A stretch of 64,000 nt of DNA. Origin: Xenorhabdus budapestensis (GTDB lineage: Bacteria; Pseudomonadota; Gammaproteobacteria; Enterobacterales; Enterobacteriaceae). Location: the NCBI RefSeq assembly GCF_002632465.1, contig NZ_NIBS01000002.1, positions 186,001 to 250,000 of the forward strand, given 5' to 3'. The notes under the pieces are model-generated. The model made no database searches. It had not been told where the DNA came from and saw only the letters and a program-made list of their open reading frames with translations. The position numbers and the translations under genes are program-made. Shown here piece after piece: positions 28,942 through 38,920 of this stretch. How positions within the stretch are numbered: position 1 is the first letter of the stretch; each line of letters starts with the position of its first letter.

Positions 28942-30186
28942 ATGACCATTGAGGTAACGCAAAATTTAAAACGCCCCTCCATATTAGGTGGAGCTATGAT
29001 CATTGCTGGCACTGCCGTCGGTGCAGGTATGTTCTCCATTCCCATTGTCACCTCTGGCGTATGGTTTGCAGGATCGATAATTTTGCTGGTATACACCTGG
29101 GTTTGTATCTATTTCTCCAGTCTGATGATTTTGGAAGCCAACATGAATTACCCCAGTGGAGCCAGCTTCCACACCATTACAAAAGATTTACTGGGGAAAG
29201 GCTGGAATATACTCACTGGGTTATCTATTACCTTTGTTTTATATATTCTGACTTACGCCTATATTTCAGCCGGTGGCTCAATTATTCTGCGTAACATGAA
29301 AGACATCATTCCCTTGTCACAAACAGGGACAGGTCTTATTTTCTCATTTATTGTTGCCTTTATTGTTTGGTTATCAACCAAAGCAGTCGATCGCTTAAGC
29401 ACTATTTTGATTGGTGGCATGATAATCACATTTATCATGTCAGTGGGAAGTATGTTTACGGAAGTTAAATCTGCTATTTTGTTTGATCATGCGAATACTG
29501 AAACCAGTTACTTACCTTATGCTTTAATGGCTCTGCCATATTTGCTGACGTCATTTGGTTATCATGGCAACGTTCCAGGATTAGTGAAATACTATAATAA
29601 AGATGTCAAAGCCATCGCACGCAGTTTGTTCTATGGCTCTTTGATTGCACTGACTATCTACATTTTGTGGCAGTATGCCATTCAGGGAAATATTCCCCGT
29701 GTAGCATTCAAACAGATTATTGCTGATGGCGGTAACGTAAGTGACTTACTGAACCAAATGGATAGTACATCCGACAATGCAACAATAAATCAACTATTGA
29801 ATGCCTTTTCATATATGGCATTATCCAGCTCATTTTTAGGTGTATCTCTCGGTTTATTTGATTATCTGGCTGACTTTTTCGGATTCAATGACAGTAATAC
29901 AGGCCGTTTAAAAACTGCTTTAGTAACATTTATTCCACCTACTGTACTGGCATTACTCTATCCAAATGGTTTCCTGTATGCGATTGGTTTTGCAGGGTTG
30001 GCAGCAACTATTTGGGCTGTTATCGTACCAGCACTTATGGCCCGGGCCAGCCGCCAGCGTTATCCACAAGCCAGCTATCGTACCCCCGGTGGTAACTTCC
30101 TGATAGCATTTATTATCCTGTTTGGTTTAATAAATGCGGTAGTTCATATTCTCTCTTTATTTGATCTGTTACCTGCCTACCGCTAA
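28942..30186 (+). CDS. mtr: Tryptophan-specific permease Mtr
   Basis: Inner-membrane aromatic amino-acid/H+ symporter of the HAAAP family, 414 residues and about 11 membrane segments. It matches E. coli Mtr better than TyrP: GGAMIIAGTAVGAGMFSIPI, LMILEANMNYPSGASF, TKDLLGKGWNILTGLSI, SFGYHGNVPGLVKYY, GVSLGLFDYLADFFGF, and ALLYPNGFLYAIGFAGLAAT. The TrpR-like site before it supports tryptophan specificity. It is preceded by the Nudix gene (137 bases) and followed by a terminator. Confidence 0.9.
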   Translation: MTIEVTQNLKRPSILGGAMIIAGTAVGAGMFSIPIVTSGVWFAGSIILLVYTWVCIYFSSLMILEANMNYPSGASFHTITKDLLGKGWNILTGLSITFVLYILTYAYISAGGSIILRNMKDIIPLSQTGTGLIFSFIVAFIVWLSTKAVDRLSTILIGGMIITFIMSVGSMFTEVKSAILFDHANTETSYLPYALMALPYLLTSFGYHGNVPGLVKYYNKDVKAIARSLFYGSLIALTIYILWQYAIQGNIPRVAFKQIIADGGNVSDLLNQMDSTSDNATINQLLNAFSYMALSSSFLGVSLGLFDYLADFFGFNDSNTGRLKTALVTFIPPTVLALLYPNGFLYAIGFAGLAATIWAVIVPALMARASRQRYPQASYRTPGGNFLIAFIILFGLINAVVHILSLFDLLPAYR

Positions 30187-30203
30187 CTTTTAGTTTCCCT
30201 CTG

Positions 30204-30227
30204 CCCTGGTATTTTAACCGGGGTTTT
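30204..30227 (+). terminator. mtr terminator
   Basis: CCCTGGT and ACCGGGG pair over 7 bases with one G-T pair, a 6-base loop, and TTTT after the stem. It lies 18 bases past the mtr stop. Confidence 0.7.
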
Positions 30228-30320
30228 CATTCATCTCTTGCCTAATCCACTGACTGCGAGTAATTTTGTCGCCACCTTAACATTCATTCCACTATTATCC
30301 TGTTTTTACGGACGGTATTT

Positions 30321-30893
30321 ATGGCTAAAGCCAATGAAATTAAACGCGGAGCCGCAATCAGCCACAACGGAAAGTTATTATTAGTCAAAGAAATCGATAT
30401 TCAATCACCCAGCGCACGTGGTGCCAGCACACTGTATAAGATGCGTTTTACTGATATTCGCACTGGTCAGAAAGTGGAAGAACGTTTCAAAGGTGATGAT
30501 ATTCTTGAAACAATTACATTAATCCGCCGCAGTGTCAGCTTCTCATATATTGATGGTGACGAATATATCTTCATGGATGACGAGGACTTCACCCCTTATC
30601 ACTTTAAGAAAGAGCAAATTGAAGAAGAACTTTTGTTCATCCCAGATGAAGGTCTGCCGGGAATGCAAGTTATGACGATGGATGGCCAATTACTGGCTCT
30701 GGAATTACCACAAACTGTCGATATGATTATTGAAGAAACCGCACCGGGCATTAAAGGTGCATCAGCAAGTGCCCGTACAAAACCGGCCAGAATGAGTACA
30801 GGGCTCACGATCCAAGTTCCTGAATATCTCAGTTCAGGAGAAAAAATTCGTATTCATATTGCAGAACGCCGCTATATGGGACGTTGCGATTAA
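30321..30893 (+). CDS. efpL: Elongation factor P-like protein EfpL (YeiP)
   Basis: An EF-P paralogue that relieves ribosome stalling at polyproline and related motifs; 190 residues. Three beta-barrel domains are recognisable: KOW-like N-terminus ([20 protein letters not shown]), OB domain ([20 protein letters not shown]), and the C-terminal OB ([20 protein letters not shown]). The tip loop SPSARGAST has the Arg typical of YeiP, in place of the Lys modified in classical EF-P. It is a stand-alone gene with its own terminator. Confidence 0.93.
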   Translation: MAKANEIKRGAAISHNGKLLLVKEIDIQSPSARGASTLYKMRFTDIRTGQKVEERFKGDDILETITLIRRSVSFSYIDGDEYIFMDDEDFTPYHFKKEQIEEELLFIPDEGLPGMQVMTMDGQLLALELPQTVDMIIEETAPGIKGASASARTKPARMSTGLTIQVPEYLSSGEKIRIHIAERRYMGRCD

Positions 30894-30921
30894 TTCTGTA
30901 GTTTCTATACCCTCTATATAT

Positions 30922-30957
30922 AAGTTGCTCTTTTCTTATTCGATAAAAGAGCAACTT
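30922..30957. terminator. Terminator after efpL
   Basis: AAGTTGCTCTTTT and AAAAGAGCAACTT form a perfect 13-base-pair stem with a 10-base loop. It lies between efpL and the convergent small secreted-protein gene and probably serves both strands. Confidence 0.75.
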
Positions 30958-30971
30958 CTTACCAATTTAAA

Positions 30972-31289
30972 TTAAAAGTAATCCACATGAATGATCGCCA
31001 AACGTTTTTTATTATCTGCCCACTTCACTCTGGAAACACCTATATTTCCGGGAAGTATGACATCTCCTGTTTTTTTTGTTTTGTACATTGAAACAATTTG
31101 CTTTATGGTGATGTTTTTTCCTAATCGATAGCAGGAAATATTAGCCTGAGTGTTTGATACAACAACTTGACATCCCGGATCAACAATAGAGCCTGAAAAT
31201 TGTATCTGCCCACTTGTAGATTGTGCATATCCATAAGAAATCCATGAAAACAACAAACAGCTAATTAATAGTTTAAAATAATCTTGCAT
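30972..31289 (-). CDS. Small secreted fimbrial-like protein
   Basis: A protein of about 105 residues. A signal peptide (MQDYFKLLISCLLFSWISYG, cleavage near YA/Q) leads into SGQIQFSGSIVDPGCQVVVS, the N-terminal strand and first cysteine of chaperone-usher pilins. A second cysteine (ISCYRLG) follows, as in the pilin disulfide. It is about 50 residues shorter than a normal pilin, and no usher or chaperone gene is nearby. GAGGT before the ATG at 31289 favours that start over a GTG six bases upstream. The function is unknown; it could be an orphan adhesin-like subunit. Confidence 0.6.
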   Translation of the reverse strand: MQDYFKLLISCLLFSWISYGYAQSTSGQIQFSGSIVDPGCQVVVSNTQANISCYRLGKNITIKQIVSMYKTKKTGDVILPGNIGVSRVKWADNKKRLAIIHVDYF

Positions 31290-31495
31290 GGTCACCTCAC
31301 TTTCGTTTTTCCATTAACCAAAACTCAGTTACCTTTTACTCCTTCAAACTCCATAATAAATATTTCATGTAAAAAGAATACGACATTAATACCTTTTATT
31401 GATTTATATCAAAGGTGAATTTACAGCCAAAAATTGATGCTAATTTTATTAATTAATCTAAAATTCTGTTATAAAAAACCATTATTTGAGTTAAA

Positions 31496-31684
31496 TCATA
31501 AATAAAGTTTAAAATTAATCATTATAATCTTTAAATTAGATATGCAAGAAAATGTTCGCTGACAAGAGGGATCAGCAATAGCATTATAAGATTGAAGAAT
31601 GCCAGATTTAAAATCCAGAGGGTAATGGGCCATCGCAGGATAAAATAAAAATATAAACAGAAAAACGATCATATTTCGTAACAT
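31496..31684 (-). CDS. Short secreted protein, possible truncated paralogue
   Basis: A 62-codon ORF with a strong GGAGG 8 bases before its ATG and a clear signal peptide (MLRNMIVFLFIFLFYPAMAH). The remainder contains AIADPSCQRTFSC, echoing the IVDPGC motif of the neighbour at 30972, then a lysine/isoleucine-rich tail. It looks like a shortened or decayed copy of the same family. Very AT-rich, no domain recognised. The 200 bases between the two ORFs hold no other gene. Confidence 0.4.
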   Translation of the reverse strand: MLRNMIVFLFIFLFYPAMAHYPLDFKSGILQSYNAIADPSCQRTFSCISNLKIIMINFKLYL

Positions 31685-32215
31685 AAGCAGTTAACCTCCA
31701 CGACAGGTATCATTACCTTTTTTCGGTTTTAACCCCATGCCAATCTCAAAACCAGATAATGGTTTAACGACCAGCTATCTATATAACGATATAACGGAAA
31801 ATGAAACAATTTCTTTATATATTTTATTTATCACAACCACAATTCGACATAATATACTATCAAATTAGGATATGAAAAAATCAACCTTTATCTATTTAAT
31901 AATAGTCAGTGCCCAATAATTGTACCAAATATATATTATCAGTACTGCATTAATGATTTAGCTATTTTTACGATAGCTCATAATTATTTATATGATAATA
32001 ACATTGATGATAACTAATAAATAATATGAATGCATATAGCCATAAAAATAGCTGTAAAGAGCAACAAAGTTACAACTTGAAAGATGATGAATAGATACTT
32101 CTGCTGATTACATACTCTACCGTTGGGCGATTACCCTTTTCTGTAAATTTTGCTATAGTGCATCATCAACCAATTTGACTACAAAAATCCATTTTCGCGT
32201 TAAGATAGGTAACCC
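31685..32215. other. AT-rich gene-free stretch with a long inverted repeat
   Basis: No gene was recognised. An imperfect inverted repeat has arms at 31957-31975 (around AGCTATTTTTACGATAGC) and 32036-32057 (around GCCATAAAAATAGCTGTAA), enclosing about 60 AT-rich bases. Just beyond it, ACAACTTGAAAGATGATG (32072-32089) resembles the right end of the palindromic element at 43775-43898. The last 70 bases probably contain the lpxT promoter (TATAGT near 32152). Confidence 0.5.
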
Positions 32216-32920
32216 ATGACCCGTAGCCATCCACTCGCTATACTTATACTCAATTTGCTCGGTATCGCCTTGTTTCTCTCATGGTATTTACCTGAGAATC
32301 ACGGCTTTTGGTTTCACATTGATTCTGCAATTTTTCATTATTTTAATGAAAAATTACTGCCAAATTCAAAATTTGCATTATTTGTTGCTATCGTCAATGT
32401 AAGGGCATTTGATGTTATATCGCTCTTATGTATGGGATTGCTTTACTACAGCGCATTTCGCAAACAAGACTATGTAGGAAAACGCCGTCTTTTTATGCTT
32501 GGTCTGGTCATGTTAATAACAGCAGTAATCATAAATCAGATCGGCCATCAGATCCCCGTCAGCCGTCCAAGCCCGACATTAACATTTGAAAACGTCAACC
32601 GCGTAAATGAAATGACAAGTTTGCATACCAAAGATGCTTCCGGCGATAGTTTTCCGGGGGATCATGGTTTGATGCTACTCATTTTTAGTTGCTTTATTCT
32701 TCGCTATATTTCTCGCGGAGCGTTCTTCATTGCTTTACTGATTATGATCATTTTTGCCCTCCCCCGTATCATGGCAGGTGCTCATTGGTTTACAGACATT
32801 GCTGTCGGTTCATTATCACTCACATTAATTGGAATGAGCTGGGTGTTATTGACCCCACTCAGTGACATTATGGTTGCATGGCTAGATAAAAAATTACCTC
32901 ATATCGGCCGTACTCATTAA
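32216..32920 (+). CDS. lpxT: Lipid A 1-diphosphate synthase LpxT (PAP2 family)
   Basis: Inner-membrane PAP2 phosphotransferase that moves phosphate from undecaprenyl-diphosphate to lipid A in the periplasmic leaflet; 234 residues with about six membrane segments. The PAP2 signature is visible as VSRPSPTLTFENVNRV, then DSFPGDHGLM, then PRIMAGAHWFTDIAVGS, the same as in E. coli LpxT. It precedes mepS, as in E. coli, but yeiQ and yeiR, which lie between efpL and lpxT there, are absent. Confidence 0.92.
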   Translation: MTRSHPLAILILNLLGIALFLSWYLPENHGFWFHIDSAIFHYFNEKLLPNSKFALFVAIVNVRAFDVISLLCMGLLYYSAFRKQDYVGKRRLFMLGLVMLITAVIINQIGHQIPVSRPSPTLTFENVNRVNEMTSLHTKDASGDSFPGDHGLMLLIFSCFILRYISRGAFFIALLIMIIFALPRIMAGAHWFTDIAVGSLSLTLIGMSWVLLTPLSDIMVAWLDKKLPHIGRTH

Positions 32921-33261
32921 AATAATATTAGTGGGGAGATGTGATCTATCTCCCTATTACCACACAACTTTTCTCGAATAGGAGTAAAATCACCAAGATC
33001 ATTCTAACCTCTTAGTTTATAATCTAATTTTTTGTAAATAACTCTTTTTATCTCTCGCTTTTTTCTCATAACTTCTGTACTCTTCCGCGAGTCCTTTTAT
33101 TAAAATAATCGCTTTGTAAAGATATTAATAAAATGTGTGACTTCACACACTTTAGGGACAGAAAGTTTGTCAATTCGCCATATTCTACTAGTCTTTAAGA
33201 CGTTTAATGTTTTAATGATGGCGATAAGTCACATTAAGGACTGCAAGGGAAAATCAATATA
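32921..33261. other. lpxT-mepS intergenic region
   Basis: 341 AT-rich bases with no gene recognised. It contains the compact palindrome TGTGTGACTTCACACA at 33134-33149 (7-base arms, 2-base centre) about 115 bases before mepS, and presumably the mepS promoter and leader. Confidence 0.5.
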
Positions 33262-33858
33262 ATGGTCAAATCTCAACCAATAGTGAGATATATATTGCGG
33301 TTAATCCCCGCAATTATCGCGGCAGTGGCATTGACCGCATGTAGTTCTCCAGACTCCCAAATACGTGGCAAAAAAACTGAAACTCATGCAGTAAATAGCC
33401 AGAACGGCCAAAAGCATTTCCTACTGCAAACATCTCAGGATGAATTTGAAACTTTGGTTAAAAATTTGGATATTAAATCCAAGCTCCTGAACCAATATGC
33501 GGATTGGAAAGGCGTTGCCTATCGCCTTGGAGGAAGTACAAAACGTGGCATTGATTGTTCAGCTTTTGTCCAGCGCACCTTTCATGATCAATTTAGTATG
33601 GAATTACCACGCTCTACCTCGGAGCAACAGAAAATAGGCCAAACAGTCAGCCGTTCAAAATTAAAAGCGGGTGATTTGGTTCTCTTCAAAACAGGTGTTT
33701 ATAGGCGTCACGTTGGCATTTATATCGGGAATAACCAATTTGTACATGCATCAACCAGCAGTGGAGTCATTGTTTCGAGATTAAATGACACCTACTGGAG
33801 CAAGCGTTATTACGGTGCCAGACGTATTTTATCAGACAGCATTAACGCCTCGATATAA
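33262..33858 (+). CDS. mepS: Murein DD-endopeptidase MepS (Spr)
   Basis: Outer-membrane lipoprotein that cuts D-Ala-mDAP cross-links to allow cell-wall growth; 198 residues. The lipoprotein signal ends VALTACSS with the lipidated Cys. The NlpC/P60 domain (about 75-190) keeps catalytic Cys in [14 protein letters not shown], His in [11 protein letters not shown], and the third polar residue in FVHAST. In E. coli it is degraded by Prc with NlpI. It follows lpxT, as in E. coli. Confidence 0.95.
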   Translation: MVKSQPIVRYILRLIPAIIAAVALTACSSPDSQIRGKKTETHAVNSQNGQKHFLLQTSQDEFETLVKNLDIKSKLLNQYADWKGVAYRLGGSTKRGIDCSAFVQRTFHDQFSMELPRSTSEQQKIGQTVSRSKLKAGDLVLFKTGVYRRHVGIYIGNNQFVHASTSSGVIVSRLNDTYWSKRYYGARRILSDSINASI

Positions 33859-33903
33859 TCTTTAACCTGACTTCCTTTTCCTGCTTTTCCCTTGCAGATA
33901 TAA

Positions 33904-33929
33904 AAACGCTTCCATTAGGAAGCATTTTT
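33904..33929 (+). terminator. mepS terminator
   Basis: AACGCTTCC and GGAAGCATT pair over 9 bases with one G-T pair and a short loop, followed by TTTTTT. It lies 45 bases after the mepS stop. Confidence 0.75.
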
Positions 33930-33946
33930 TATCCGGTTATTATTTA

Positions 33947-34297
33947 TTAAAGCGGGTAAAATGCGGTGATATTTTCCGCAATTGCAGCACCTAATGTCTT
34001 GAGCCGACATATCACAGCACTTTCATCCTCTCGAGCAAAAAACAAACATGGCTCACCTTCCCACTCAATCACCGCACTTACTATCTGCATATCAGAAATA
34101 GACTGATTTATATCATGCAAAATATTCCATGCATGTTCGCCTTCATGGCTTAACAATTTCAGCCCCATCAGGCTATTCCCTGTATCTGTCTCTGTATCTT
34201 CCTCTGGCAAGATTTCAACTCTTGTACCAACAAAGCCAGATGACCACCGATAACTTTGCGGCAGTCTGTGTACTACCGAAAGTTGGATATTATTCAC
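33947..34297 (-). CDS. yejG: YejG family protein
   Basis: A 116-residue protein of unknown function resembling E. coli YejG: QLSVVHRLPQSYRWSSGFVG at the start, LMGLKLLSHEGEHAWNIL in the middle, VIEWEGEPCLFFAREDES and CRLKTLGAAIAE near the end. No signal peptide or membrane segment. In E. coli rtn and yejABEF separate mepS from yejG; here they are missing, so yejG converges directly on mepS. Confidence 0.88.
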   Translation of the reverse strand: MNNIQLSVVHRLPQSYRWSSGFVGTRVEILPEEDTETDTGNSLMGLKLLSHEGEHAWNILHDINQSISDMQIVSAVIEWEGEPCLFFAREDESAVICRLKTLGAAIAENITAFYPL

Positions 34298-34916
34298 GTA
34301 TTATTCCTATCAGAAACAACATTAATACATCTAACCACCAACTGTAGGCTATCGATTCGTCAAAACCGAATAACCACCCAACAAAAAAGTAAATAAAAAG
34401 TTAAAATAAAAATTACAATATCACACTCTTTTCATCTTCTATTTGGAAAAAAATGGGATCAAACTCGCACTTTATATATATTTATACTGTTTTAGTAAAA
34501 AATTCAACTTATTTTTATGCAAAACAGCAACTTTATATTCAAATTTTATTTACAAATTTATGTTTTCATGAATTGTGCTACATGATAGCGTTCTCATAAT
34601 ATCCTTGTTTTACAAAAAGTTAATCATCAACACAGTATTAACCATCTGAGTTAATATATTTAACATTTTGAAATTAACAAAAAACCAACACAGAAGATTC
34701 AGCTGATATCATCAAATTAACAATCATTAATATTTTCCTACTGATCGTTCGATATTTCCTGTTTATCTAATAAACAAACTGTTCTTAATTTATATAAATA
34801 TTCTTCTGAGTTTTTACGAATGGAAACTATGTTTCCTGAGAAAAGGAAACTGAGGCGTTGATAAACTTAAAATCGCTATAAACTCCAGCAACGATATAGA
34901 CATGAGAAAGAAAAGT
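34298..34916. other. Long AT-rich gap between yejG and bcr
   Basis: About 620 bases without a supported gene. It is very AT-rich and contains only short hairpins, for example GTTTCCT/AGGAAAC near 34830-34850. It should hold the yejG promoter. The loss of yejABEF in this place may account for the gap. Confidence 0.45.
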
Positions 34917-34948
34917 AAGAAGCCACTTGAAAGTACAGGTGGCTTCTT
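34917..34948 (-). terminator. bcr terminator
   Basis: AAGAAGCCAC and GTGGCTTCTT pair over 10 bases around a 12-base loop, directly beyond the bcr stop. The minus strand continues into a pyrimidine-rich run. Confidence 0.6.
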
Positions 34949-34956
34949 TGATTATT

Positions 34957-36162
34957 TTATGTTTTGGCCTTGCGTGCATAGACAATCAATATCATCGCTA
35001 ATATTACGCACAAGGCCATCGAACCAACCATTGGCCAAGCACTTTTTTCAGGAGCAGAAGATAAAATTGCCCCAACCAAGGCAGCAATACTGAAACGTAT
35101 GGTTCCAGATAATGAAGCTACTGTTCCAGCCATATGAGGGTAATCATCCAACACAACGGCCATAGCGTTGGAGGTAATCAAAGAAATGCTGCTGATATAA
35201 ATTGCAACACCCAACACTAAAGAAATAAAACCTAAATCAAGCATGGTGCTGAATAACAACCATAATCCCATGACGAATTGAACAAATATGCCAAAATTCA
35301 ACATATTCAATGCGCCATATTTGCGAACAAACTGACTATTGATGGTTGTCATAATGAACATAAAGATAATGTTCAATCCGAAGTAATAACCGAAATGCTG
35401 TGCAGGAACACCATTCAATTGAATATAAACAAATGCCCCGGCATTCAGAAAAGAAAACATTCCAGCAAAAGAAAAACCGCTTGCCAAAATATAACACAGC
35501 ACTTGGCGCTGCCTGAACAGCATAACAAACTGCCCTAAAGTGACTTTTGGATTGAAGCGCAACCTTTTCTCTTTAGGTAGTGTTTCCCTGATAAAAACAG
35601 CAAATAAAAATGCAGCTATTACAGCAGCAATCGTGATAGACCAAAAAATAGCATGCCAGTTGAACCATACCATCACCATCCCACCTAACATGGGAGCTAA
35701 TAGCGGAGCTATGATCATTACCAGTGTCACAAACGACATACTGCGTGAAAACTCATCTTTTGTGAACATATCACGCATCAAAGCATTAATCACAACACTG
35801 GCCGACGCAGCAGCAAAACCATGCAAAAACCGCATAGAAATAAAGGTGCCTATATTTTGTGCCAAAGCACATGCAGCAGATGATATTGCAAAAACAATCA
35901 CACCACCTAGAATAACGGGCTTACGTCCCAGGCTATCAGACATTGGCCCATAAACTATTTGACCAATGGCAAACCCCAGCATGTAACTGTTCAATGTCAT
36001 TTGAACTTTGCCATCGCTGACACCGAAATCAATGGCTATTGTTGGCATGCTTGGCAAATACATATCAATTGCCAATGGCATTAACATAGAGAGCAGCCCA
36101 AGAATAAGGACTAACCCCAAATAGGATAATCGTTGTTGTTGCACGCTTTTTTCCCAAAACAA
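34957..36162 (-). CDS. bcr: Bcr/CflA-family MFS drug efflux protein
   Basis: Twelve-segment major-facilitator exporter, 401 residues; E. coli Bcr exports bicyclomycin, cysteine and sulfonamides. Family blocks include MLMPLAIDMYLPSMPTIA, YGPMSDSLGRKPVILGG (the loop 2-3 signature), RFLHGFAAASASVVINALMRD, and SGFSFAGMFSFLNAGAFVYI. It lies 26 bases after rsuA on the same strand and is likely cotranscribed with it, as in E. coli. Confidence 0.92.
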   Translation of the reverse strand: MFWEKSVQQQRLSYLGLVLILGLLSMLMPLAIDMYLPSMPTIAIDFGVSDGKVQMTLNSYMLGFAIGQIVYGPMSDSLGRKPVILGGVIVFAISSAACALAQNIGTFISMRFLHGFAAASASVVINALMRDMFTKDEFSRSMSFVTLVMIIAPLLAPMLGGMVMVWFNWHAIFWSITIAAVIAAFLFAVFIRETLPKEKRLRFNPKVTLGQFVMLFRQRQVLCYILASGFSFAGMFSFLNAGAFVYIQLNGVPAQHFGYYFGLNIIFMFIMTTINSQFVRKYGALNMLNFGIFVQFVMGLWLLFSTMLDLGFISLVLGVAIYISSISLITSNAMAVVLDDYPHMAGTVASLSGTIRFSIAALVGAILSSAPEKSAWPMVGSMALCVILAMILIVYARKAKT

Positions 36163-36188
36163 CTATGAAACTATGAATAGATAAAAAA

Positions 36189-36896
36189 TTAAGCTACTGG
36201 CATTTGTATGCTCTTAATTTCGTTTTTCGTCAACGCTCGATATTCCCCTGGCTCTAATTTGGGATCCAAATAAATTTCGCCAATACGTTCACGATGAAGC
36301 TCAATAACATGATTCCCCACGGCAGCAAACATCCGTTTTACCTGGTGATATCGTCCTTCGCTAATAGTCAGACGAACGAGCTGATGTTCGATGATCTCTA
36401 ATTTTGCCGGCTTTGTCAGTGTTTTTTCTCCATTCAGTTGAACACCTACAAGAAATTTTTCCTCAGTATCCTCTGATATTGGGTGTTCCAGTGTTACAAG
36501 GTAGGTTTTTTCACAATGATGCTTGGGTGAAGTAATACGATGTGACCACTGACCATCATCCGTCAATAACACTAAGCCTGTAGTATCGATATCTAATCGC
36601 CCTGCTGAATGCAGTTTATGGGCAACAGGCTCATCAATAAAATACAAAATAGTTGGATTTGATGGATCATCAGTCGAACACACATACCCTTGTGGCTTAT
36701 TCAACATAAAATAACGTGGGCCGTCCAATTGCTCCAATATTGTTCCTTCGTAGGCAATTACCTGCTCAGGTTTCAACTTATATGCCCCTGTTTTGATGAT
36801 TTCGCCATCAACAGTAACTCGCTCAGCACGTAATTCACGCCCGATATCATTACGGCTAATACCCAATTGTTGTGATAAAAATTTATCCAATCGCAT
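36189..36896 (-). CDS. rsuA: 16S rRNA pseudouridine-516 synthase RsuA
   Basis: Forms pseudouridine 516 in 16S rRNA; 235 residues. The N-terminal S4 domain ([20 protein letters not shown]) precedes the RsuA-type catalytic domain with [17 protein letters not shown]; the Asp in this motif is the catalytic residue. [16 protein letters not shown], the late conserved block, is present. It is upstream of bcr and divergent from radD, with 266 bases between them for promoters. Confidence 0.95.
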   Translation of the reverse strand: MRLDKFLSQQLGISRNDIGRELRAERVTVDGEIIKTGAYKLKPEQVIAYEGTILEQLDGPRYFMLNKPQGYVCSTDDPSNPTILYFIDEPVAHKLHSAGRLDIDTTGLVLLTDDGQWSHRITSPKHHCEKTYLVTLEHPISEDTEEKFLVGVQLNGEKTLTKPAKLEIIEHQLVRLTISEGRYHQVKRMFAAVGNHVIELHRERIGEIYLDPKLEPGEYRALTKNEIKSIQMPVA

Positions 36897-37162
36897 GAAT
36901 AGTTATACCTAACAAAAAATAATCTAACAGAAAATAAATATGAAAACGCCTTTGATATTACAGGCAATTTCAAAACCACTTTGAATACAAGATTAAGCAG
37001 ATAATTTGCAGAATAATAGTAGATCAAATAACTATAATAACCATAAACTATCTGTTATAGCACACTGATCCTGATAATATTTTCTCGTCGGCAGGTTGAA
37101 GGAAAAATGTTATCCTCTCCATCAACAACCTTTTACTCGATCTTCGTGACAGTAACATAACC

Positions 37163-38920
37163 ATGGCTTTTACTTTACGCCCATATCAACAAGAAGCGGT
37201 AGATGCGACCATTCGTCATTTCCGCAAACATAAAGAACCCGCAGTTATTGTTTTACCTACTGGTGCAGGAAAAAGCCTTGTCATTGCTGAACTGGCTAAA
37301 CTGGCTCACGGCCGGGTTTTAGTACTGGCACATGTTAAAGAACTGGTTGCACAAAACCATAGTAAATATTGTTCTTATAACCTGAAAGCAGATATCTTTT
37401 CTGCCGGGCTGCATCAAAAGAAGAGTGACGGAAAAGTTGTCTTTGGCAGCATTCAATCTGTAGCCCGCAATTCAGACCGTTTTGACCATAACTTCTCACT
37501 GCTAATCATTGATGAATGCCACCGAATTAGTGATGATGAAAACTGTCAATATCACCAAATTATTCTGCAACTCCAGAAAAACAATCCCCATATCCGGATC
37601 CTAGGTTTAACCGCGACCCCCTACCGTTTAGGCGTTGGCTGGATTTATCAATATCACTATCATGGCATGATACGTGGTGACGAAAATTGCTTTTTTCGTG
37701 ACTGTATTTATGAACTTCCATTACGTTATATGATCAAACACCACTTTCTGGTTTCTCCAGAAAGGTTAGATATGCCCGTAATACAATATGATTTCAGTCA
37801 AGTACGTACCAGCCAACAAGGCATTTTCAATGAAGCTGATTTGAGTCGGGAAATTAAACGACAGAAACGTATTACGCCACATATTGTCAAGCAGATCGTT
37901 GAATATGCAGAAGATCGAAAAGGTGTAATGATTTTTGCTGCCACAGTTGAACATGCAAAAGAAGTTTTCCTGTTACTTCCCGCAGGACAGGCAGCATTAG
38001 TCAGCGCCGATACACCGAGCACTGAACGGGATCTTCTGATCAGCGCCTTCAAAAAACAGCAACTACGCTATATGGTTAATGTCGCTGTTCTGACAACAGG
38101 TTTTGATGCACCTCATGTCGATCTCATTGCGATATTGCGCCCAACAGAGTCCGTGAGCCTCTATCAACAGATTGTTGGCCGTGGATTACGCCTATTTCCT
38201 GATAAGAAAGAGTGCCTAATTTTAGACTATGCGGGCAACCCTCACGACCTTTATACGCCAGAAGTCGGCAGCCACAAACCCAGTTCACAAAATCAGCCTG
38301 TACAAGTATTCTGCCCAGTCTGTCAGTTTGCCAATACCTTCTGGGGAAAATGCACCGCAGAAGGTAATATCATTGAACACTTTGGACGCCGTTGCCAAGG
38401 ATGGGAAGAAGACGAAACAGGAAAAAGACATCAATGTGATTTTCGCTTTCGCTTCAAATCATGCCCGCATTGCGGAGCAGAAAACGATATTGCAGCCCGA
38501 CGTTGCCATCGCTGTCAAAAAGTGCTGGTGGACCCTGATGATATGCTAAAAGCAGCTCTTAAACTCAAAGATGCTCTTGTACTGCGTTGTGGTGGTATGC
38601 AATTAACTCCGGGTAATGACAATAAAGGCGAATGGCTCAAAATCACTTATTACGATGAATATGGAGCAAACGTATCTGAATTATTCCGTTTGACAACGTC
38701 CGGTCAAAAAAAAGTATTTGAACTGCAATTCATGCGCCATCACCAACGAGCACCAGGCATTCCTTTACATTGGAAAACAGCTGGAGATATTGCTCATCAA
38801 CTTCCTTTACTACGACATCCTGATTTTGTTGTTGCACGGAAAAAAGGGCAGTTCTGGCAGATCCGGGAAAAAATTTTTGATTATCAAGGCCGCTTCCGAC
38901 GGGCTGATGACCTGTATTAA
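37163..38920 (+). CDS. radD: RadD (YejH) DNA-repair helicase-like ATPase
   Basis: Superfamily 2 ATPase that acts with RecA and SSB in double-strand-break repair; 585 residues. Motif I is [15 protein letters not shown], motif II is [11 protein letters not shown] (DECH), motif III lies at [11 protein letters not shown], and motif VI is [11 protein letters not shown]. After residue about 380 come four CxxC-type pairs ([22 protein letters not shown]) that form the zinc finger. Transcribed alone before rplY. Confidence 0.94.
   Translation: MAFTLRPYQQEAVDATIRHFRKHKEPAVIVLPTGAGKSLVIAELAKLAHGRVLVLAHVKELVAQNHSKYCSYNLKADIFSAGLHQKKSDGKVVFGSIQSVARNSDRFDHNFSLLIIDECHRISDDENCQYHQIILQLQKNNPHIRILGLTATPYRLGVGWIYQYHYHGMIRGDENCFFRDCIYELPLRYMIKHHFLVSPERLDMPVIQYDFSQVRTSQQGIFNEADLSREIKRQKRITPHIVKQIVEYAEDRKGVMIFAATVEHAKEVFLLLPAGQAALVSADTPSTERDLLISAFKKQQLRYMVNVAVLTTGFDAPHVDLIAILRPTESVSLYQQIVGRGLRLFPDKKECLILDYAGNPHDLYTPEVGSHKPSSQNQPVQVFCPVCQFANTFWGKCTAEGNIIEHFGRRCQGWEEDETGKRHQCDFRFRFKSCPHCGAENDIAARRCHRCQKVLVDPDDMLKAALKLKDALVLRCGGMQLTPGNDNKGEWLKITYYDEYGANVSELFRLTTSGQKKVFELQFMRHHQRAPGIPLHWKTAGDIAHQLPLLRHPDFVVARKKGQFWQIREKIFDYQGRFRRADDLY

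Noticed and set aside
33134..33149. CRP site before mepS
   Set aside because: The TGTGA/TCACA halves are separated by 2 bases rather than 6, so it is not a CRP operator; kept only as an unexplained palindrome.
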